A stretch of DNA of 64,000 nucleotides from contig NZ_BMIA01000002.1 of the NCBI RefSeq assembly GCF_014641595.1, forward strand, positions 992,001 through 1,056,000, read 5' to 3'. The notes beneath the pieces are model-generated. The model was not told where the DNA came from. It did not search any database and saw nothing but the letters and a program-made list of their open reading frames with translations. The first letter of the stretch is position 1. Every line of letters begins with the position of its first letter. The translations under genes were made by a program, and so were the position numbers. Source of the DNA: Dyadobacter endophyticus (GTDB lineage: Bacteria; Bacteroidota; Bacteroidia; Cytophagales; Spirosomataceae). Of this stretch, positions 16,274 through 23,157 are shown piece after piece.

Positions 16274-18229
16274 TTATCTTACGACAAGGATTTTGCGCAT
16301 CAACGGACCGTTGTTGATTTTCACATAGTAAGTTCCCTGCGACAATTTCGTCAGGTCTACTTCATTTGCCGAATCCGGCGTAGTGTTCATTACTAACGCA
16401 CCTGTCTGAGCGTAAACCTTCACATTTGTGACCTGCTGGTTGCTGGTCACTTTGATACGGTCGACAGTCGGGTTCGGATAAACATTCATCTGCTCCTGGC
16501 CATCGAAGTTCAGGCTCTTGATCGCGCTGTAAGCGAATGTTTCATCCAAATCCACCATTTTCAGCCGATAAAGGTTTACTGCAAATGGATTAGTGTGCGT
16601 ATAGGTGTAAGTTTCGAGTTCCTTGCTTTCTCCTTTCGCCTCTACCTGCGACAGCGCTGTCCAGTTTTTACCATCCTGGCTGTGCTGTACTTCGAAGTAA
16701 GCGGAGTTGGTTTCAAAAGTTGTGGCCCAGGCCAATTGAGCTACTGAACCTTCTTTTTTCGCAGAGAATGCTGATAGCGTTACCGGCAATGGCGGGCCTG
16801 AGAAAGTAAGACATGCATTGTCGACAACAAAATCATTTCCATTTGACGACAGCAACACACGTACATATTTGGTACCTCCCGGTACTGTTCCGCCTAATGT
16901 ATATTTTTCGAGGCCCCATGTTCCGCTGTTGAGCTCTTTTGTTACGTCCTTGTTAATCTGACCAAGTTCTACCTGACCTTCGCTGAGGAATACCAGCTGG
17001 ATTTTCTGGCTATTCGACGCGCTGAATGCCGCATAGATGTTCAGGGCAATCTGGTTTCCGGTTGTCGTTTGCAACTCTACATCCTGCCAGAACTTACCTG
17101 CTCCGCTCAATTTCGCCCCGTTTACACCGCAAACCGCGTAGGTAGGCTCAACTGTCAATGTCCCGGTTACATTCCAGTTATTGGTACCATTTTCGAAACT
17201 TGGGTTCTGAAGGGTATTACCATTACATTCCTGGCAGGTAACTGGTTGGGTAAGGGTGGTACAAATCGCATCCACTTTGAAATAGTCGCCCGACGAATTA
17301 ACGGAGAAGCGAACTTTTACGGCTCCCGCCGGCGCAGTTGCAGAGATCGAGAATTGCTTGAGTTTGCTGTCAACGACCTTGTAGTCCATATTGACCACAG
17401 CCTCGCCGGTGTTGATTTTATTCCCTGCACCGTCATAGAAAGTGAGTTTGAACGTGTGCGCCACACCAGTGTTGTGTGTACCACCATATGCGGTCACATC
17501 CACTTTCGCTCCTGCAACCACATTAATGTCCTGCCAGATAGATCCGGAACCGGTGATCAAACCGTTTTTGCTGCCGCACATGTTGTACGCCTCGTCCGTA
17601 CCGAAGTTGGTTCCACCGGATTTTGACCAGTCATTGGTTCCGTTTTCGAAACTTGCATTTTTGACATATTGATTCGAGTTTACGCAATCGCAGTCAACCG
17701 GATTGGCAGGAGGCGTAACTTTCATACATGCCGCATCCACTTTGAAATAGTTTCCACTGGAATAAAGCAGGAAACGAACTTTCGCCGTGTTTGCCGGCGC
17801 TGTTGCCGACATGGTGTACAGTTGCAGCTGGTTACCGCTGCCCACTTCGAAATTCATCGATTTCACGATCGCTTCACCGATCTGGTTGCCGCCCGATGTG
17901 TAAAAAATCAGCTTGAACTGATGTGTCTCGTCGTTATTGTGCGTTCCACCATATACGCTCAGATTGACCTGGCTTCCGGCTTCAAGGGTAACATCCTGCC
18001 ATATCTGGCCGGCACCGGTGATCAAACCGTTCTTACTTCCGCACATATTATATGCACCGTCCGTACCGAAGTTGGTACCGTTAGATTTTGACCAGCCGTT
18101 AGTCCCGTCCTCGAAGCTGGCGTTCGTGAGAACGTTGTTGTCACAACCACAGCTGGTCGTGGCATTGGCCTGGAAGGCGAAGCCCAGGCTCAATAGTAAA
18201 AGGGTAAAGAGAAACGTAAAATTTTTCAT
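16274..18229 (-). CDS. Exported three-repeat protein with type IX secretion signal
   Basis: A 651-residue secreted or surface-anchored protein. A signal peptide covers about residues 1-24. Three domains of about 150 residues follow (about 27-172, 178-330, 335-485). Each has the pattern C.C/N...NASFE.GTN.W, an internal cysteine and IWQD, typical of carbohydrate-binding-module-like beta-sandwiches. A Fn3-like stretch (about 490-575) and the type A T9SS C-terminal domain (about 580-651: YPNPTVDRIKV, GTYYVKI, KILVVR) end the protein. Domains 1 and 2 are nearly identical in places, also in DNA. The frame is open to 18310, but the ATG at 18229 begins a proper signal peptide. A ligand is not known. 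Confidence 0.85.
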   Translation of the reverse strand: MKNFTFLFTLLLLSLGFAFQANATTSCGCDNNVLTNASFEDGTNGWSKSNGTNFGTDGAYNMCGSKNGLITGAGQIWQDVTLEAGSQVNLSVYGGTHNNDETHQFKLIFYTSGGNQIGEAIVKSMNFEVGSGNQLQLYTMSATAPANTAKVRFLLYSSGNYFKVDAACMKVTPPANPVDCDCVNSNQYVKNASFENGTNDWSKSGGTNFGTDEAYNMCGSKNGLITGSGSIWQDINVVAGAKVDVTAYGGTHNTGVAHTFKLTFYDGAGNKINTGEAVVNMDYKVVDSKLKQFSISATAPAGAVKVRFSVNSSGDYFKVDAICTTLTQPVTCQECNGNTLQNPSFENGTNNWNVTGTLTVEPTYAVCGVNGAKLSGAGKFWQDVELQTTTGNQIALNIYAAFSASNSQKIQLVFLSEGQVELGQINKDVTKELNSGTWGLEKYTLGGTVPGGTKYVRVLLSSNGNDFVVDNACLTFSGPPLPVTLSAFSAKKEGSVAQLAWATTFETNSAYFEVQHSQDGKNWTALSQVEAKGESKELETYTYTHTNPFAVNLYRLKMVDLDETFAYSAIKSLNFDGQEQMNVYPNPTVDRIKVTSNQQVTNVKVYAQTGALVMNTTPDSANEVDLTKLSQGTYYVKINNGPLMRKILVVR

Positions 18230-18285
18230 AACGTATTTGATTTGTAATTGATTAGCTGAAACGCTTGTCAACAAAATGTACGTTA

Positions 18286-18293
18286 CAAAGGTA
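18286..18293 (-). promoter_or_regulatory. -7 element (TACCTTTG) upstream of the T9SS protein gene
   Basis: TACCTTTG on the minus strand matches the Bacteroidetes TAnnTTTG box 57 nt before the start codon. No -33 box lies at ideal distance (a TTTG is 14 nt away), so the assignment is tentative. Confidence 0.35.
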
Positions 18294-19236
18294 AAAATTA
18301 GATCATCCAAAAATAGTACTTTTTTTATATGACAACCACGTAATAATTATGTTTATAACCGATTTTAAATTGTTATTACAGTCCTTTTCAAAAGTTTTTC
18401 TACAATTATAAACCTAATTATTTATTAAAAAATATCATTTTGGACCTAAAAAACTTCTTACACAGTTCCAAACTGGTTACATAAGCTCTTTAAATTACTA
18501 ATATAACTTTTTTAATACTAAGCAATGGGTAACGATCCATCGTGAAGGTATAGCGGTTACATGAAAACCAAAGAAAATTTTGCAGACATCGGTACCACCA
18601 CTGTGTTTTGTGTGCGTACCCGGCTCTTTTCAGGCCTCAACCCAGAATCATCGTTTAGTCGTAATGACCACGGAAAGGCAAGTAAAACTTCTACGTCAAT
18701 AAATTACATAAGTGCCGTTTTAAAGGATAAAATACCTGTTTTGCCCAACTAACGGCATTAGCTGAAAATGCTCGGTTCTGTGGATAACACTGAATTTTCA
18801 CTGAAGAATTTCGACAAAACTTTTTTTGCAAAAAACCCGGCTTCTACAAGATTTATATTGACTGCGAATAGAATGCAGCTATTTTATTACTGTATTACAG
18901 CTGTTTAGCTACATTCTATTTGGATTAGCAGACAGCAGCTCCCAAATAAATTTAGATTCAATAAGAATAAGACGATAGAAAATACTGCGAAAGCAGGGCT
19001 TCCGCAGAACGTTAACGAAAGGAAACAGGTGTTATGCCAAATAACTCCCGAGTTACATGACATTTTCTTGTGACACATCCGCAACCCTTCCTGATCCTTT
19101 ATTGCTTTTCGGTGCGGATTTCCGCAATACTGTGTATTTTAAGCACCAATTGGGAGCACGGCCGGGACTCCGGGCCCTTCGGGACACCGTCAGCTACAAT
19201 TCCCGAACAGGTAATCTATCAGAAAGTCTTGATGTT
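18294..19236. other. Long AT-rich intergenic region with a 14-bp inverted repeat
   Basis: About 940 bases without a supported gene. Short open frames (for example 18561-18752) lack any recognisable protein pattern. The notable structure is an inverted repeat, AATAGAATGCAGCT (18867-18880) and AGCTACATTCTATT (18907-18920), 14 bp with one mismatch and a 26-nt loop. The region must contain promoters for the divergent T9SS protein and metallopeptidase genes. Confidence 0.5.
18867..18920. repeat. Inverted repeat / possible RNA stem-loop
   Basis: Two 14-nt arms (18867-18880 and 18907-18920) pair with a single mismatch around a 26-nt centre that itself contains ACAGCTGT. It lies about 317 nt before the metallopeptidase start. 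It has no T-run, so it is not a standard terminator. A leader RNA structure or transposon scar are both possible. Confidence 0.5.
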
Positions 19237-20553
19237 ATGCTTAAAAAATACGTTACAGCGCTGATAATCGCGATACTGGCGACCTCCTGCGCCACGCACG
19301 AAAAGACAGCCTCCCCTGCCGATCGCCTCGATAGCGTTGCCCGGGAATATGTCAAACTGGGACTTTCCATTGGCCAGTTCGACGGCGATTTTGTAGACGC
19401 TTATTATGGCCCCGACTCGTTGCGGCCCGCCAAAACAGATACTTCACATTTTCCAAAAGAAGCGTTACTGCAAAAAACCTCCGCTTTGAAACACGTCCTG
19501 GCGACATTTGCGCCCGATGCAGCGCCCGACACCCTCGCACGCCGTGCCGAATGGCTGACGGCCCAGCTTACCGCATTCGAACGACGGATACAGCTCTTTT
19601 CGGGCACGTTGGTACCATTCGACTCCGAATCCAAAGAGCTGTTCGACGCTGTGGCGCCGGTTTATGAAGAACAGTATTTTAAAGACCTTATTGCAAAGCT
19701 TGATCGCCTGCTACCCGGCCAGGGCTCCATTCCGGAACGCTACCAGAAACTTGCGAACCATTTCCTGATTCCTCAGAATAAGATCGATACCGTTTTCCGG
19801 ACTGCCATCGCGGAGGCGCGCAAGCGTACGCTTGCCCACTACACACTACCCGTGGGCGAAGATTTCAAACTTGAATATGTGCGGGACAAACCCTGGTCGG
19901 GATATAATTGGTACAAAGGCAACTACAAAAGCGTGATCCAGATCAATATAAGCCAGCCTATCTATATTGAGCGGGCCATCGATCTCGCCTGCCATGAGGG
20001 TTATCCCGGTCACCATGTGTACAATGCGCTGCTCGAAAAAAACCTGTTCCGTGGCAAAGGATGGACTGAAATTTCACTTTACCCATTGTTCAGCCCACAG
20101 TCTCTGATTGCCGAAGGAAGCGCCAACTATGGTATTTCCATGGCTTTTCCGGGCGATGAGCAGCGGGAATTCTGCAAAAGTGTGTTGATCCCGGTCGCCG
20201 GGTTGGATACGGCAATGAGCTATGCGTATTTCAAGGCCCTCACAATCCGTTCGGCATTGAACTACGCCCGCAACGAGGTAGCGCGTGGTTTGCTTGACCA
20301 CGGTATGAGCGACCGGGAGGCGAAGCGATGGCTAACCGACTACTGCCTGCTGTCCGAAAAAGGTGCCTCGGACTACCTGCGATTCATCCGTAAATACCGG
20401 AGCTATGTAATCAACTACAATTACGGGCAGGACATCGTCAAGAAATACATCGAATCCGAGAGCGGAACAACAGCCGACGCCGGCAGAAGATGGAAGCGGT
20501 TCGAGGCGTTACTAAGCAATGAAAACAAGGCAAGCGACCTTTTGAAGAAGTAA
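19237..20553 (+). CDS. DUF885-type metallopeptidase lipoprotein
   Basis: A 438-residue lipoprotein with signal MLKKYVTALIIAILATSC (lipobox cysteine C18). The putative zinc motif is HEGYPGHH (about residues 255-262), the hallmark of DUF885 proteins, which are regarded as M32-like or dipeptidyl metallopeptidases. A downstream SLIAEGSANYG segment (about 288-298) supplies the expected acidic residue. The frame is open upstream to 19057, but the first 60 residues of that extension show no protein character, so the ATG at 19237 is chosen. The next gene starts one base after its stop, implying translational coupling. The substrate is unknown. Confidence 0.82.
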   Translation: MLKKYVTALIIAILATSCATHEKTASPADRLDSVAREYVKLGLSIGQFDGDFVDAYYGPDSLRPAKTDTSHFPKEALLQKTSALKHVLATFAPDAAPDTLARRAEWLTAQLTAFERRIQLFSGTLVPFDSESKELFDAVAPVYEEQYFKDLIAKLDRLLPGQGSIPERYQKLANHFLIPQNKIDTVFRTAIAEARKRTLAHYTLPVGEDFKLEYVRDKPWSGYNWYKGNYKSVIQINISQPIYIERAIDLACHEGYPGHHVYNALLEKNLFRGKGWTEISLYPLFSPQSLIAEGSANYGISMAFPGDEQREFCKSVLIPVAGLDTAMSYAYFKALTIRSALNYARNEVARGLLDHGMSDREAKRWLTDYCLLSEKGASDYLRFIRKYRSYVINYNYGQDIVKKYIESESGTTADAGRRWKRFEALLSNENKASDLLKK

Positions 20554-20554
20554 A

Positions 20555-21406
20555 ATGCATTATATTTATTTCATGCTCGCCGCGATGGCCGGCATCACCA
20601 CCATCACAGCGCAGGGGCAAACGCGACCAGCTCCCCAAAGCTACATGTGCAATCGGGCCGGAAAGGCTATTTCCATCGACGGAAAACTGAATGAGCGTTC
20701 CTGGAAGAAGGCTGCCTGGACGTCATCATTTGTAGATATTGAGGGAGATAAAAAGCCGCTCCCACTGCAAGAGACCCGCGTAAAGATGCTTTGGGACGAC
20801 CAATACCTTTATATCGCCGCACAAATCGACGAAGAGCATATCTGGGCTTATCAGGACCGGAAAGACCAAATTGTATACTTGGAAAATGATTTCGAAGTAT
20901 TCATTGATCCGGACGGGGATACTGAAAATTATTACGAGCTGGAAATCAATGCGATCAATAATACCTTCGATCTATTTTTACCCAAAACCTACCGCAAAGG
21001 CGGAAAAGCGCAGCTTAAATGGAATATCCAAGGACTGAAATCGGCGGTATCGGTCAATGGTACCCTGAATGACGCGAGGGATAAGGACAAGAGATGGTTT
21101 GTAGAAATCGCGATTCCGTTTGAGTCGCTTTCTACCGAGCATGTGAAACCGGTAATCCCGGCCGACGGCTCCGAATGGCGGATCAATTTTTCACGCGTCA
21201 ATTGGCAACACGACGTCGATCAGCAGGGGCATTATAGCAGGAAACGCAATGCCGAAACCGGCAAAGTAATCCCCGAATACAACTGGGTATGGTCGCCGCA
21301 GGGCATTATCAATATGCATTATCCCGAATATTGGGGCAAATTACTTTTCAGAGACGAGGAAGTGGGAAATCGAAGTAACGCTGATAAACCCCGGCAAGTC
21401 CAATAG
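20555..21406 (+). CDS. CBM9-like carbohydrate-binding protein
   Basis: A 283-residue exported protein. A signal peptide (about 1-19, ending near TAQGQ) precedes a CBM9-family beta-sandwich: IDGKLNERSWKKAAW (about 43-57), VKMLWDDQYLYIAAQIDE (about 75-92), NDFEVFIDPDGD (about 108-119), and RWFVEIAIPFESL toward the C-terminus. CBM9-like proteins of this type in Bacteroidetes bind sugars or lipopolysaccharide-type ligands. It follows the metallopeptidase by one base. Its last codons form one arm of the transcription terminator. Confidence 0.85.
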   Translation: MHYIYFMLAAMAGITTITAQGQTRPAPQSYMCNRAGKAISIDGKLNERSWKKAAWTSSFVDIEGDKKPLPLQETRVKMLWDDQYLYIAAQIDEEHIWAYQDRKDQIVYLENDFEVFIDPDGDTENYYELEINAINNTFDLFLPKTYRKGGKAQLKWNIQGLKSAVSVNGTLNDARDKDKRWFVEIAIPFESLSTEHVKPVIPADGSEWRINFSRVNWQHDVDQQGHYSRKRNAETGKVIPEYNWVWSPQGIINMHYPEYWGKLLFRDEEVGNRSNADKPRQVQ

Positions 21407-21420
21407 CTTGCCGGGGTTTT
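21386..21420 (+). terminator. Terminator built into the 3' end of the CBM9-like gene
   Basis: The stem AAACCCCGGCAAG (21386-21398) / CTTGCCGGGGTTT (21407-21419) has the gene's stop codon TAG (21404-21406) in its loop. It is followed by TTTT. Confidence 0.85.
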
Positions 21421-21425
21421 GACTT

Positions 21426-22634
21426 TCAATGTCCTTCGCTGGATTCGAAACCAAGGATGGCCAGACGGTAAGGCGTAGCAGAAACTTTCACCGTATTGGT
21501 TTTGGACAAATTCCCCGTGCTGATAACGAGCAGTTCGCCCCTCTTCGGCTGCGTAATATATATGTAGCGCGATGTCGCTTCCAGCTGCGGCTTCTGCGTT
21601 TCGTCTTTCGCCGTTGCACCGATCACCGATCCACTCGTTTTCAAAGTATTGGTTTTCAGGTCATAGATCCTCAGTTCCCCGCTGTGCAGCAATACCACGA
21701 CGTTGTTTCCTGCATAATCGACCTTCGCCTGCATGATATCCGTACTCGCCAGAACCGGCGTGACCGATTTGGCAGCGACATCAATCACATAAACGCCCTT
21801 GGCTGCTGTATAGCCTAGAAATTTGCCTGCGCCTTTCACTTCGAGAATAGAGCCGAACCACGCTTCCCCAAAATCGGCAGGATGCGGGATCAGCTGCTGG
21901 TTGCCCGTCGGCTCCACAGCCAGAATGCCGCTCGAAGAACCGAATAGTGAAATGCTGCCGTTCGTTGCATTGCCGTGAATGCCCTTGGTTTGAATGGTGG
22001 AAGCGAAAAGTGTTTTTCCCGAAACGTCGATGATCTTCACACGCTCCGGCAACGTCCCGGCCACAGAACCGTCCTTCACCGTAATGGCATAGGTGCCGTT
22101 GTCAAACTTTGTCATAGCGCCGTGATGTGCCACGTTACCGGCGTCGATAAGTGTCATTTTCTTACCGGCAGTATGGAAATCCGCCTCTTTTGCGATGCTC
22201 AGTGTGCCGTCGCCGTCGTTAAAAGTGATGATCTCGTCGCCCTTGCTTTTAAAATGCGTTGGTTTCTTACCATCGCCCGTCAACGCCCCGAACTTAGGCG
22301 TCCCTTTCACGTCAACATGGTCGCCATGGCCTTCGAAGCCCGTGTCGAAAAGCTGTACATAGTTGTTGGCACCATTCACAATAGCCCCGAAACGTCCGCC
22401 TTGTGTTCCATAAAGCGCCGACTTAGGGAATTGCGCTTCAAATTTCTCAGCCGTAAGCTTCACCGGATCCACGAGCGACAGCTCCTTGGAAGTCTCGTCG
22501 TTCACCACCACTCGGATAAACTTGTATTCCGTCTCTCCAATAGGCGCTACGTCGTCTTTTTCCTTGTCGTCGCAAGCTACGAGCAATGCACCGAGTGCCA
22601 TCGGGAGTAATACTTTGAATAAATGCTTTTTCAT
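21426..22634 (-). CDS. AztD-like zinc-binding beta-propeller lipoprotein
   Basis: A 402-residue lipoprotein (signal with lipobox VAC, C21, then DDKEKDD). The remainder looks like a beta-propeller. Histidine-rich stretches include FEGHGDHVDVKGTP (about 120-133), KPTHFKSKGDEIITFNDGDG (about 144-163) and NVAHHGAMTKFDNGTYAI (about 187-204), matching my memory of the periplasmic zinc chaperone AztD, though AztD normally sits in an aztABCD transport operon and none is here. The link to zinc is supported by the Fur/Zur-like double operator directly upstream. The product may store, deliver or scavenge zinc at the envelope. Confidence is good for lipoprotein/propeller, moderate for AztD. Confidence 0.6.
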   Translation of the reverse strand: MKKHLFKVLLPMALGALLVACDDKEKDDVAPIGETEYKFIRVVVNDETSKELSLVDPVKLTAEKFEAQFPKSALYGTQGGRFGAIVNGANNYVQLFDTGFEGHGDHVDVKGTPKFGALTGDGKKPTHFKSKGDEIITFNDGDGTLSIAKEADFHTAGKKMTLIDAGNVAHHGAMTKFDNGTYAITVKDGSVAGTLPERVKIIDVSGKTLFASTIQTKGIHGNATNGSISLFGSSSGILAVEPTGNQQLIPHPADFGEAWFGSILEVKGAGKFLGYTAAKGVYVIDVAAKSVTPVLASTDIMQAKVDYAGNNVVVLLHSGELRIYDLKTNTLKTSGSVIGATAKDETQKPQLEATSRYIYITQPKRGELLVISTGNLSKTNTVKVSATPYRLAILGFESSEGH

Positions 22635-22640
22635 AAAAAA

Positions 22641-22713
22641 ATCTTTATATGCAACAATGATGCAAATGTAGTTTCAGGAAAACCACAAATGCAACAATGT
22701 TGCATATAAAGAT
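22641..22713 (-). promoter_or_regulatory. Double inverted Fur/Zur-like operator upstream of the AztD-like gene
   Basis: A perfect 17-bp palindrome, ATGCAACAATGTTGCAT (22689-22705), and a near match (22649-22667, ATGCAACAATGATGCAAAT) sit in the promoter of the lipoprotein gene. The two 29-bp segments around them (22641-22669 and 22685-22713) are inverted copies of each other, identical at 25 of 29 positions, around a 15-nt centre. Size and symmetry fit a Fur-family (Zur-type) operator pair. The metal is inferred only from the gene downstream. Confidence 0.6.
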
Positions 22714-22748
22714 TAAAAAAGAATTAAAACAGCCCCTATCGTCGCCTG

Positions 22749-23036
22749 TCAGGCAATCGCCTCGCGTAACAAGTTCCTGCTTTCTTTTTTGACAAATGTG
22801 ATTGGCACAAAATCGTCGTTGGGTGCGCCAATGTAGTAGACGGTCCATTCCGGATCGTGATGCGCCAGCATTTCGCTGATACAGTCGGCGCGGTGCGCAA
22901 CCGGATTGGTACAATCTTCCCAATAAAACAGCTCGACCCGGTAGAACAGGTTCTGCTTGATGCCGTTGATCGTTACCTCAACTTTGATCTCCTGCTTGCC
23001 TTGAAGCGGTGGGATAGGGATTGCAATGTGGCTCAT
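22749..23036 (-). CDS. Uncharacterised 95-aa protein following the first permease
   Basis: No family is recognised. The protein is small and soluble, with a Pro-rich start (MSHIAIPIPPLQGKQEIKVEV) followed by an alternating beta-strand pattern and two cysteines (WEDC, RADC). It lies in the same orientation as the permease array, 117 nt after the stop of the first permease, with a polypurine hairpin in the spacer. It may be the last gene of that unit. The 112-nt gap after it holds the Zur-like operators of the next gene. Confidence 0.6.
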   Translation of the reverse strand: MSHIAIPIPPLQGKQEIKVEVTINGIKQNLFYRVELFYWEDCTNPVAHRADCISEMLAHHDPEWTVYYIGAPNDDFVPITFVKKESRNLLREAIA

Positions 23037-23068
23037 GGGTTTATCTGGTTAAAATTCAATTTATATTT

Positions 23069-23157
23069 TGGAGGAAGGGGAAGAAGGAGAAAAGGGAGGA
23101 AAGGCATTTTCCATCCTCCCTTTCCTCCTTCCTCCTCTTGCTCCCCTCCTCCCTCAC
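23069..23157 (-). repeat. Polypurine/polypyrimidine hairpin, copy 1
   Basis: A G/A-only tract (23070-23103, GGAGGAAGGGGAAGAAGG and so on) is followed after a short ATTTT-type loop by a C/T-only tract (23112-23153). The two arms pair extensively. The far end overlaps the stop codon region of the permease that ends at 23154. Three similar elements lie at other permease junctions. Confidence 0.8.

Noticed and set aside
18561..18752. 63-codon frame in the intergenic region
   Set aside because: No conserved pattern, no promoter or ribosome signal; the composition looks non-coding.
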